Positions 32,829 to 42,600 of a stretch of DNA of 64,000 nt are shown here, one piece after another. How positions within the stretch are numbered: position 1 is the stretch's first letter; each line of letters starts with the position of its first letter. The translations under genes were made by a program, and so were the position numbers. Under the pieces are notes generated by a model that did no database searches, was not told the DNA's origin, and worked only from the letters and a program-made list of their open reading frames with translations. This stretch comes from Chitinophaga japonensis. GTDB lineage: Bacteria > Bacteroidota > Bacteroidia > Chitinophagales > Chitinophagaceae. Where the stretch lies: contig NZ_VLLG01000006.1 in NCBI RefSeq assembly GCF_007830125.1, positions 62,001-126,000 on the forward strand. Reading direction: 5' to 3'.

Positions 32829-35800
32829 ATGGTCAACTGTTACCCGCGTAAGCTTTATTACCGTTGTTTTCTCCTGTTTGCCTGGCTCATGGCCGGAGGC
32901 GTGCTGACTGCGCTGGCCGGGGATGGCGACTCGCTTAAAGTAAAGGCGCCGCTGCCCATAGCCGCAACCGTTGAAGGCAATAGCGCAATGGAAATCCGCA
33001 GCTTCCCGGACATTGACCGGCAACTGCTGCAGCAAACGCTGTCCGCCCCCGCCGCTGCCCTGTTCACCAATGAGTACCTCCGGCAAACATATGATACCGA
33101 TACGGCCACGCACCCTTACCGGGAGCAGGCCAGGGCAGCGTTCCTGAAAATGGACCAGGAGAACCGCTACACCTCCGCCCTCTCCCCGGATGATCTGAAT
33201 GAGCTGCCCATCGGGCTTTCCCGTACCGTGAACAATACCACGGTGAAGATCGCCGTCAGCAACGCCATCTTTCACCCGGAATACGCGGAGCTGACCGTAT
33301 ACGCCAGGCTGGAGATCCCGCAGGAGCCGCGCGAGATCTTCTTCGGCATAAAAGGCATCCGGCTGTCCTACAACGGCGGCATCATTGGCGACGCCAAACT
33401 GGTGCTGCTGGGCGATGTGCCCATCCGCATCAATGGCGGCACCGCCGCGCTGATACTCAAAGGCGGCATGAACATGGAAACCGGCCAGGGACTGGACCTC
33501 ACCTATGTAACCATGGATTGCAACGGCTTCAAAGAGCTGGGCCTGGCCGCGGAAGTGGCCTTCCCGCGCACCATGCTGGTGCCGCTGAAGCCCGACGGGG
33601 AGCGGAACGAGGACCCCAATGCCCTGGTAAAAGCGGCTTTTAAAACCGTGGTGGCCGACTGGAATGACATACTGGTGAACCTGAGCCTGCCCGCCTTCGA
33701 GATAGCGCCGCTGAAAGGCGTGGGTTTTCATATAGGCAATGCCGTATTTGACGGCAGCGACGTGCGCAATACGCCGGATATCGTATATCCCACCGGGTAT
33801 GAGCAGCGGTACATGCCGGCGGATAATCCCAACCTCTGGCGCGGCGTGTACGTGGCGGACCTGGAAGTGATCCTGCCCAAACAATTTGCCCGCCGCAACC
33901 AGCCGGGCGCCCGCGTATCCTTTGGCGCGCAGCACATGATCATTGATAACAACGGCCTTACCGGCGCTTTCTTTGCCAACAACATATTGCCGGACGGCAG
34001 CGCTTCCGGCTGGCGCTTTACGGTAGACCGTTTTAATATAGACCTGGAAGCCAACCACCTGGTAGGCGCAGGTTTCAGCGGCATGGTGGGCCTGCCCGTA
34101 TCTGATGACCCTTTGGGCTATACCGCCGTGGTCACCGCAGATAACGAGTACATCCTGAAGCTGAGCACCCTGGATACCCTGAGCTTCAATGTATGGCAGG
34201 CCAAATGCGAGCTGGAGCCCAATTCCTGGGTGCAGCTCAAGCTGGCGGAAGACCGCTTCCAGCCGGAAGCCATGCTGCACGGTCACCTGGGCATATCCGC
34301 CTCCACCAAAGGCGATGACGGCAAGCCCATTGCCACCTTCAAAGGCATTGTTTTCAGGGACCTGCACCTGGAAACCAACCCGCCCTACCTCACCGCCAGC
34401 TATTTCGGGTATAAAAGCGAGAACCGTGTTTCCAACTTTCCCGTATCCATCAATGAAATAGCCCTGCGCGCACAAAACGGCGAAGCCGCGCTCATTTTTG
34501 GCATCCGTATCAACCTGATGGAACAGAATTTTGGCGGCGACACCAAAATAGCGCTGGTAGGCAGGTTCAATGAAAAGGAAGGGCTGCAGACCTGGAAATT
34601 CGAAAAGCTGAAGCTGGAAGAGATTGCCATCAATGCCAAAATAGCCAATGCCCTCAAGGTTTCCGGCCGCATAAAAATATACGATGACGACCCGGTATAT
34701 GGCAATGCCATCAGCGGCCAGGTAGCCGCGGATTTCCTGAACGACAAGGTAAAAATAGAGGCCCGCGCCATGTTCGGCTGCAAGGACTTCCGCTACTGGT
34801 ATGTAGATGCGAAGGCAGACCTGGGCCTGGGCATTCCGCTGGTGCCTCCTGTCAATATACAGGGCTTTGGCGGCGGCGCTTACTACCGCATGAAAAAACA
34901 GGGCGTGGACATGCTGGCCTCTCCTACCGGGGTGAACTATGTGCCGGATGAGAACACGGGCCTGGGCATTAAAGCCGCCGTGCTGTTCAGCATTGTCAAG
35001 AAACAGGTAGTGAACGGGGAAGTTTCCTTTGAAGTGGCCTTCAACAGGAACGGGGGTATTAACTTCATGGGCTTCTACGGTTACGCCAAAATACTGGGCC
35101 TGCTGCCGGATGTAGGCGGCGTGGAGGACTATGTAAGCAAGCAGTTCAGCAAGCTGGAAGCGGCGGAACAAAGCGCCATCGGCAAACTGGGCGGCACCGG
35201 CGAGAAGCTGCAGGCGCTGAAAGTGTCCAACCCCTCGCAGGCAGCGGAAAGCATTGCCGGCGACAGCTACCGGGTGGGCGAAAGCGGGCTGTCTGCCTAT
35301 GTAGGCATGCAATATGATTTTACGCAGTCCACCTTCCACGCCAATTTTGATGTGTACCTGAACATAGCCGGTGGCCTGCTAACCGGCACCGCCAGCGGCA
35401 ACCGCGCCGGCTGGGCCGTGATACACGTAGCCCCCGGGGAATGGTACTTCCATATGGGCACGCCGGAAAATCGTTTAGGCGTTAAGTTTGGCCTGGGCAG
35501 CATCTCCATCAAAACAGGCGCCTACCTGATGGTGGGCGACAAGATACCCGCCTCCCCTGCTCCGCCGCAGGAAGTGGCGGACATACTGGGCGTAGACCTG
35601 AAGGAACTGGATTACATGCGTGACCTCAATGCGCTGGGCGACGGCCGGGGCTTTGCCTTTGGCGCCAGCCTCAGCGTAGAGACCGGCGACCTCACCTTCC
35701 TGATACTGTATGCCAATTTCAAATGCGGCGTAGGCTTTGACATTATGCTGAAAGATTACGGCGACGCGCATTGCAAGGGCAGCACGGAAAAAATAGGCAT

Positions 35801-37496
35801 TGACGGCTGGTATGCTAACGGGCAGGCCTATGTGTACCTGCAGGGAGAAGTGGGCGTAAAGGTAAACCTGGCCTTTATCAAAGGCCGCTTTCCCATCATA
35901 TCCGGCGCGGCAGCCGTGCTGATGCAGGCAAAGCTGCCCAACCCCACCTGGCTGAAAGGCTACATGGCCGTGAAGTTTGATATACTCGGCGGGCTGGTAA
36001 GCGGCAACATGCGCCTCAAAGTGACCATCGGGGACGAATGCGAGATCGTGACCGGCAGCAACAGCCCCGTGGATGTAAAGATGATCGCGGATGTAACGCC
36101 GGCCGACAATTCTGCGGATGTAGATGTGTTTGCCGCGCCGCAGGCCGCTTTTAACATGCGCATCGGGCAGCCCTTCAACGTGGAGGACGACAACGGCTCC
36201 AAAACCTACCGCGCGCGCCTGGAATCCTTTACCGTAACGGATAACGGGCAACCCGTGCCCGGCCGCCTGGAATGGAATACGAATAACGACGTGGTAACCT
36301 ATTACTCCAAGGAAGTATTACCTACCAAACATACCCTGAAGGCCGTTGTAAAGGTCACTTTTGAAGAGCTGCTCAACGGTACCTGGCAAACCGTGTACAT
36401 GGACGGCAAAAAAAGCGAGGAGGAAAAGACGGTGACCTTTACCACCGGTACCGCGCCGGACTTTATTCCTCTGCAAAATATCGCCTACTGCTACCCGGTG
36501 GTGAACCAGCGTAACCTGTTCCGGGATGAGCTGGACCGTGGCTACATAGTGCTGCAGCGCGGGCAGAGCTATCTGTTTGACAGGCGCTGGCGCTACGAGA
36601 TACAATTCAATACCGGCGGCGCATCCGTTGCCAAACTGCCGATGCAGTACGACAGCATTGCCCAGCGCATAGACTTTGTGCTGCCGCCGTTGCAGCCCCT
36701 AACGGATTATACCTTCGATGTGATCGCTATACCGCCGGGTGGCGACGCTGCCGTCAATGCAGTGGTGGCCTACACCCAACAGGAAAACGGCGAGGACGGT
36801 GACTACTCCGTAAGAAGCAACAAGGCTAGTAACGTAAGCCGGGGCGATGTCACCAAATCACTGCTGGGCTATGGCTTCCATACCAGCCGCTATAACACCT
36901 TTGCCGCCAAGCTGCAGTCGCTGCCGCTCAAACGGGGTATGGCCAGCCGCGTTACCTCCGACGTGGTGAGCCTGCAGGTGGAAGTGGGCAGCTATGAGCT
37001 GTTTGATGTACCGGAGCTGCAGGGCACGCCCTTTACCGGTTACGAACCACTGGTAAGCGTCCATGCCGTCACCGACGATATATATTTCCGGGAAGATGTA
37101 GATCCCATTATTTACCGCAACTACCCGGTAGACCCGGAGATCGTTATCACGCACCGCGATACCAACGAATGGGGCATTGTGCCCACCAAAGCCATTACGG
37201 TAATGGCCGATTACCTGGCCGGCGCAGCCAGCGGGCAACCGCTGCCCGCCACCTTGTCCGTGAGGCTGCCCTATGTATACGACCTGCCGTTGGCCTACAA
37301 GCTGGACCTGGAAGACCTCCAGTACCAGGTGGTGAACAAATACCTGGGCAGCCCGCAGCAAAGCCGGTACCTGTACCTGATCAACGCCTGGTACCCGCTG
37401 ATGCGCAACGGCCGCTACAAAGTGGCGTACCAGTACACGCTGCCGGGTGGTATAAAAGGAACGTCCGCTATCTATGATTACATTAAAACCTATTAA
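32829..37496 (+). CDS. Large exported protein of unknown family, first gene of the toxin locus
   Basis: 1555 aa from the ATG at 32829 (a TTG two codons earlier is possible). A Sec signal covers about residues 1-30 (ends L-T-A-L-A). No catalytic motif or named domain is recognised. The body is a long series of Gly/Ala-rich, alternating hydrophobic beta-strand-like segments, with no SprB, PKD or T9SS tail. A segment near residues 815-880 (Y-V-G-M-Q-Y-D-F, then A-G-W-A-V-I-H-V-A-P-G-E-W-Y) is, from recall, a conserved feature of large proteins in similar Bacteroidota loci. The last third contains Ig/FnIII-like strands. It overlaps the next gene by 23 bases. A surface scaffold or chaperone for the downstream proteins is plausible but not shown. 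Confidence 0.75.
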   Translation: MVNCYPRKLYYRCFLLFAWLMAGGVLTALAGDGDSLKVKAPLPIAATVEGNSAMEIRSFPDIDRQLLQQTLSAPAAALFTNEYLRQTYDTDTATHPYREQARAAFLKMDQENRYTSALSPDDLNELPIGLSRTVNNTTVKIAVSNAIFHPEYAELTVYARLEIPQEPREIFFGIKGIRLSYNGGIIGDAKLVLLGDVPIRINGGTAALILKGGMNMETGQGLDLTYVTMDCNGFKELGLAAEVAFPRTMLVPLKPDGERNEDPNALVKAAFKTVVADWNDILVNLSLPAFEIAPLKGVGFHIGNAVFDGSDVRNTPDIVYPTGYEQRYMPADNPNLWRGVYVADLEVILPKQFARRNQPGARVSFGAQHMIIDNNGLTGAFFANNILPDGSASGWRFTVDRFNIDLEANHLVGAGFSGMVGLPVSDDPLGYTAVVTADNEYILKLSTLDTLSFNVWQAKCELEPNSWVQLKLAEDRFQPEAMLHGHLGISASTKGDDGKPIATFKGIVFRDLHLETNPPYLTASYFGYKSENRVSNFPVSINEIALRAQNGEAALIFGIRINLMEQNFGGDTKIALVGRFNEKEGLQTWKFEKLKLEEIAINAKIANALKVSGRIKIYDDDPVYGNAISGQVAADFLNDKVKIEARAMFGCKDFRYWYVDAKADLGLGIPLVPPVNIQGFGGGAYYRMKKQGVDMLASPTGVNYVPDENTGLGIKAAVLFSIVKKQVVNGEVSFEVAFNRNGGINFMGFYGYAKILGLLPDVGGVEDYVSKQFSKLEAAEQSAIGKLGGTGEKLQALKVSNPSQAAESIAGDSYRVGESGLSAYVGMQYDFTQSTFHANFDVYLNIAGGLLTGTASGNRAGWAVIHVAPGEWYFHMGTPENRLGVKFGLGSISIKTGAYLMVGDKIPASPAPPQEVADILGVDLKELDYMRDLNALGDGRGFAFGASLSVETGDLTFLILYANFKCGVGFDIMLKDYGDAHCKGSTEKIGIDGWYANGQAYVYLQGEVGVKVNLAFIKGRFPIISGAAAVLMQAKLPNPTWLKGYMAVKFDILGGLVSGNMRLKVTIGDECEIVTGSNSPVDVKMIADVTPADNSADVDVFAAPQAAFNMRIGQPFNVEDDNGSKTYRARLESFTVTDNGQPVPGRLEWNTNNDVVTYYSKEVLPTKHTLKAVVKVTFEELLNGTWQTVYMDGKKSEEEKTVTFTTGTAPDFIPLQNIAYCYPVVNQRNLFRDELDRGYIVLQRGQSYLFDRRWRYEIQFNTGGASVAKLPMQYDSIAQRIDFVLPPLQPLTDYTFDVIAIPPGGDAAVNAVVAYTQQENGEDGDYSVRSNKASNVSRGDVTKSLLGYGFHTSRYNTFAAKLQSLPLKRGMASRVTSDVVSLQVEVGSYELFDVPELQGTPFTGYEPLVSVHAVTDDIYFREDVDPIIYRNYPVDPEIVITHRDTNEWGIVPTKAITVMADYLAGAASGQPLPATLSVRLPYVYDLPLAYKLDLEDLQYQVVNKYLGSPQQSRYLYLINAWYPLMRNGRYKVAYQYTLPGGIKGTSAIYDYIKTY

Positions 37497-39597
37497 AACG
37501 GTGCTGCAGTTCATACCATGCAAGTACATAATTCTCCTGGCAGTAGGGTTGCTGGCGCTAAGCGGCGCCGCCAGGGCGCAACGCAGGGATACCGCCCGCA
37601 TCCAGGTTATGGCCAGGGCGCAGGAGCACAGCATATTGCTGCGCTGGGCGGTTACCAAAGCATCTGCCTGGCGGCTCAGCAACCAGTATGGCTTTGAGCT
37701 GTGGCGCTTTACCGTGGTGCGCAACGGGCAGGTATTGCCCCAGCCGGAAATAACGCTCCTTAGCCCGCAGCCCATCAAACCGCAGCCGCTGGAAGCCTGG
37801 GAGGAAATAGTGCGGAAGGATAATTACGCGGTGATCATTGCGCAGGCCATCTTCGGGAAGGATTTCGAGGTTAGCGGCGGTGACAACAACGGCATCGCCA
37901 GGCTGGTGAACCAGTCTCAGGAGTTGGAGCAGCGCTTTGCCCTTTCCCTGTACGCGGCGGACAACAGCTTTGAAGCGGCTAAACTGGCCGGCTGGGGCTA
38001 TGAAGACCGTAACGTAAAACCCAATGAAAAATACCTGTACCGCATTAAGTCGCTGGCCCCGGCCACGCGTATACGAATAGATTCTTCCGGCGCCTTCATC
38101 GGGCTGGCAGACCACCGGGAACTGCCCAAACCGGCCAACATCGGCGCCGTATTTGGCGACCGGAACGTGGTGCTGAGCTGGGACTACAGCCTGCTGCAGC
38201 ACTACTACAACTCCTGGTTTATTGAGCGGTCCCGCGACAACGGGCAAACCTATGAGCGCGCCCGCAACCTGCCGGTGACCAATTTCAATGAAAAGGAAAA
38301 ACGCGCCTCCCCGCGCATGTATTTCATCGACTCCCTGCAGGACAATAATACCGTGTACCATTACCGGGTACGCGGCGTATCGCCCTTCGGGGAGGCCGGC
38401 CCGCCTTCTGACCCGGTTACCGGCAAGGGCAGGCACCTGCTGGCCTATGTGCCCAATATCCGTAGCAACAGCGTGGATGAAAAAGGCGTGATGGAGCTGG
38501 GTTGGGAATTTGAAGCAGCCGGCAATAAACTGATCAGCGGTTTTACGCTGAACCAGGCCCCCACGGCAGATGGCCCCTACACAGCAGTGCTCAGCAATAT
38601 TCCCCCGGACCAGCGCACGCTCAGGTACGGCCAACTGCTGCCCACCAATTATTTTACCATCACCGCCGTGGCCATTGAAGGCGAGCCCTCCACCTCCTTC
38701 CCGGTGCTGGTGCAACCGGTGGACTCCATACCGCCAGCCGCGCCTGCCGGCCTGGCCGGCACTATTGACAGCAATGGCGTGGTGCAGCTCACCTGGCAGG
38801 CCAACAGTGAAAAAGACATACTGGGCTATAAAATATTCCGGTCCAACATGGCCGGCGAGGAACCAGCCGCCCTGGTGGATTCCGTATGGCTGCCGAATAA
38901 GTACCGCGACTCTGTGAACATACGTTCGCTGAACGGCAAAGTGTATTACAGGGTAACGGCGCTGGACCAACGGTATAACCAATCCCCCTTTTCCGCCGTG
39001 ATAGAGATCCGCAAACCCGATGTGATCCCGCCCACCTCCCCCGTGCTCACCGGCTACAGGGTGGCGGACGATGCAGTGCACCTTTCATGGATACCCGCCA
39101 GGGATGAGGACATTGCCCAGCAGGTAGTGTTCCGCAAAACATTAGCAGCCGGAGCGGATAAATGGGAAGGGCTGCCGCCGCTGCCGCCTGCCGCCCGCAA
39201 CTTTGCAGACCGGGCCGTCACGCCCGGGCAAACCTACGCCTACCTGGTACTGGCCAGGGACAGCAGCGGGCTGGAGTCCAAACCCGTGCAGCCGTTAACG
39301 GTAACCGTGCCCTACAACCCGGCTAAAGGCATGGTACGGTCTTTCAACGCGCAGGTAAACCGGCAGGAACGGTACATTGAGCTGTTCTGGAAAGACGACC
39401 TGGCGGATGTGCAGGAGTACCAGCTCTATAAAGGAGAAAAAGACGGCGCCGTTACCCTGTGGAAGATCATTCCGCCGGGCACCCGCCGTATTGTGGATGA
39501 CCAGCCCCGCATCAATACGGAATACGTGTACAGCATCCGCGCGGTGCTGCGCAGCGGCGCTACCGGCAATTATAAAGTCATTAATGTGCAATACTGA
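37474..39597 (+). CDS. Exported fibronectin type III multi-domain protein
   Basis: 707 aa. The ATG at 37474 lies inside the end of the previous gene, indicating translational coupling. A Sec signal covers residues 1-35 (ends A-R-A). The N-terminal 200 residues are a separate domain beginning R-I-Q-V-M-A-R-A-Q-E-H-S-I-L-L-R-W-A. Then come about five FnIII-like repeats at about 208-310, 325-415, 425-515, 520-610 and 620-707. They show patterns such as N-V-V-L-S-W-D, G-V-V-Q-L-T-W-Q-A-N, D-I-L-G-Y-K-I-F-R and Y-R-V-T-A-L-D. No catalytic domain or sorting tail is present. FnIII arrays usually serve as spacers or adhesion surfaces; here probably part of a cell-surface complex with the neighbouring products. 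Confidence 0.85.
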   Translation: MITLKPIKTVLQFIPCKYIILLAVGLLALSGAARAQRRDTARIQVMARAQEHSILLRWAVTKASAWRLSNQYGFELWRFTVVRNGQVLPQPEITLLSPQPIKPQPLEAWEEIVRKDNYAVIIAQAIFGKDFEVSGGDNNGIARLVNQSQELEQRFALSLYAADNSFEAAKLAGWGYEDRNVKPNEKYLYRIKSLAPATRIRIDSSGAFIGLADHRELPKPANIGAVFGDRNVVLSWDYSLLQHYYNSWFIERSRDNGQTYERARNLPVTNFNEKEKRASPRMYFIDSLQDNNTVYHYRVRGVSPFGEAGPPSDPVTGKGRHLLAYVPNIRSNSVDEKGVMELGWEFEAAGNKLISGFTLNQAPTADGPYTAVLSNIPPDQRTLRYGQLLPTNYFTITAVAIEGEPSTSFPVLVQPVDSIPPAAPAGLAGTIDSNGVVQLTWQANSEKDILGYKIFRSNMAGEEPAALVDSVWLPNKYRDSVNIRSLNGKVYYRVTALDQRYNQSPFSAVIEIRKPDVIPPTSPVLTGYRVADDAVHLSWIPARDEDIAQQVVFRKTLAAGADKWEGLPPLPPAARNFADRAVTPGQTYAYLVLARDSSGLESKPVQPLTVTVPYNPAKGMVRSFNAQVNRQERYIELFWKDDLADVQEYQLYKGEKDGAVTLWKIIPPGTRRIVDDQPRINTEYVYSIRAVLRSGATGNYKVINVQY

Positions 39598-39632
39598 TAT
39601 GCGGCAGATTTATAAAAATAAAACATGAACGA

Positions 39633-42600
39633 ATGAAAAAAATTTTACCCCTCTTTTTTTTCATTTTAATGCATACGCTGGCGAATGGTCAGGCGCAGTA
39701 TGAGGTATCCATGGACCTGGTGCTGTCTTACAACGGTAATGCAGACAGGGCCGACTGTGGCAGCCGCTTTGAAATAACCGCTTATTTCAGTGACGGCACT
39801 TCCTCCCTGGTGTGGACAGAGTCACTGGACGGCTTGCGGGATGACGAGGTAAGAACGTACAACAAGAAATTCTATTTCGCGGCCACCAAGCGGCTCACCC
39901 GCTTCCATATTTTTGGCAGGCGAAGCTGGGACCGTGGCTGGCCGGCCGGCTGTAAAAGAAATGATGTGGAAGACTCGAAGGATATATATGTCAGTCCTTC
40001 CCAACCCTGTTACACCACTTTCAGAACCGGCTTTATTCCCCGCTATACCCGCGGCGATATGACCATCAACGTTTACCCGCGGAGCATCACGGCAACGCCG
40101 TACAACCAACTGTTTCCCGACGAGGGCAATATTACGCTGAATGCCACCACCGGCTTTCCCAACAGCACCTATGTATGGCAGTACCGCACTTCCTCCACCG
40201 GCTGGCAGGATTTCCCCGCGGCCTTCCAGCGCAGGCCTTCCATCAGCTTTTCCGGCAACGACCTCCCCAACAACTTTTTCCTCAATGCCTTTGCGAACCG
40301 GGAGAACATCCAGGTGCGCGTTAATTACGGCTGCGGAGGCGTGTACAGCAACACCGTCACTCTCAGTCCGCGCCTGGCAGCACCCCGCATTGTATCGGTC
40401 ACGCCGGTGGCCCCTACCTGCTATGGCGACCAGGATGGCAGCTTCATCGTACAGTTCAGCCGGCCATTGAAGCCGAAGGAATCGCTGGTGCTGCAACTGG
40501 ACAAGCAGGAGGAGCCGGAAGGTTCCCCGCAGGCATTCATTGACGACCGGCAGATCACGGCCCTCGATGGGGCATACCGCTTCACCTGGTCCAATGACCG
40601 GGAAGCGCGCAGGTACCGTGTTGTATTGAGAGGCTCCTATCCCAATGACGTGCCCAACCCGGTAGCCACGTATACGAACGGGCCTGATTACCGGCGCAAC
40701 TTCGAGATCACGCAGCCCGGGCCTATTACTTTTAACGCCGTCAAACAGCACGATGTGCGGTGTTACGATGGTGCGGACGGCGCGGTGGATATCAGTATCA
40801 GCGGCGGCAACGGCGGCTGTATACTCTATTACAGGAATGCGGCAGACGGCGTGGACCGGCAGGTATCCATCGGCAACAATACCGCCTATACGCTGGAAGG
40901 ACTGGAGCCCGGCGTGTACACCTTATGGTTAAGGGACAGCAAGGGCTGTATGCCCAGGGACGCCGGCAATGCGGAAGTGCAGCGCACCGTCACCATTACG
41001 GAACCGGCTGCCCCGCTGGCCATAGATGCCGCCACCCTCACAGACCCTGCCGCCTTTGGCTACAGCGATGGCAGCATAGTAGTCCGGCTCAAAGGCGGTA
41101 CGCCTGCTGCAGACGGCTCCTACAATGTCACCTGGACCCGCCCGGATGGCACGCCAGTGGCGCACAATGGCAGTACCGGCAGCGGCATTTATACCACCAC
41201 CTTATCCAACATCCCGGATGGCACCTATCAGCTACGGGTTACAGACGCCAACCATGCCGCAGCAGGCAGCGGCAGCGAAGCAGGATGTATAGTGACCGCT
41301 GTCTACACCATTACCCAGCCGCCGCTGCTGGTGGTGAACGCCGGCATTACAGACAGTATTGCCTGTAACGGCGACGGCAATGGCGTGATCACCGCCCTGG
41401 CTACCGGCGGCAAACCAATGACCCAGCCACCTTACTACACCTATGAATGGTACGAGATCATTAACGGGCAACCTGCTGCTACGGGACAAACGGGCACGGT
41501 AGCCAACGGCCTGCGCGCCGGCCGCTACCAGGTGAAAGTAACGGACGCCAACGGCATAGAGAAAACGTCGGACATCATCAACCTGGCAGACCCCGGCCCC
41601 TTGCAGGTACAGTTTACCGAAACGCCCGCCACTTGCTACAATAGCAGCAATGGCGCCGTCAGTGCATTGGTGACCGGCGGTACGCCTGCTTACAGTTACA
41701 CCTGGAGCAACGGCAGCCATACTGCCGGTATCAATCACCTGCCCACCGGCGCCTATACGCTGAATATAACGGACTACCACGGCTGCCGCCTCACGGATGT
41801 GGCTTTTGTACAACAGCCTTCCGCCCCGCTGCAGATCCTGACGCCCACGCTCACCTATCCCCGCGCCTACGGGTACACGGACGGCAGCATCAGGGTGCTG
41901 CTCAGCGGCGGCACGCCATTGGCGGACGGCGCCTACCACGTTACCTGGCAGCGGGCAGACGGTACTGTGCTGAACGGGCATACCGGCCAGGTAACAGCCG
42001 GCGGCTACGAGTCGCTGCTGGGCAATATCGGCGCAGGCGACTACACGATCACCGTTACTGACGCCAACTATACCGGCCCCGGTCCGGATATGCAAAGCTG
42101 CATAGTCGCCGCCACCTTTACATTAACGGAACCGCCGGCGCTGAGGGTGGATATATCGGAGCAGCATTACGTTTCCTGCAAGGGTGATGCGGATGGCGTG
42201 CTGGTGGCTACCGCTGCCGGCGGCGTACCGGTAAGCGGCCCTCTGCCATATTACTTTGCCTGGTATAAGGCAGACAATGGCGTCTATAACGCTATCGGGC
42301 AAACGACCGATACCGCGCGCGGACTGTCCACCGGGATCTATAAAGTGATCATTACGGACTGGAACGGCATCACCAGGGAATCTGCACCCTTCCACCTGGT
42401 GGAACCGGAGCAGCTACAGGTGCAGCTACAAACCCGCGCAGTAAGCTGCCACGGCGGCGATGACGGCTTTGTAAAAAGCACCGTTACCGGCGGCACCCTG
42501 CCCTATACCTGGTCCTGGAATACCGGCGCCACGGCCGCCAATATCCTGGACCAGCCTGCCGGGGATTACAGCCTGCTGCTGACAGACGCGCACGGGTGCA

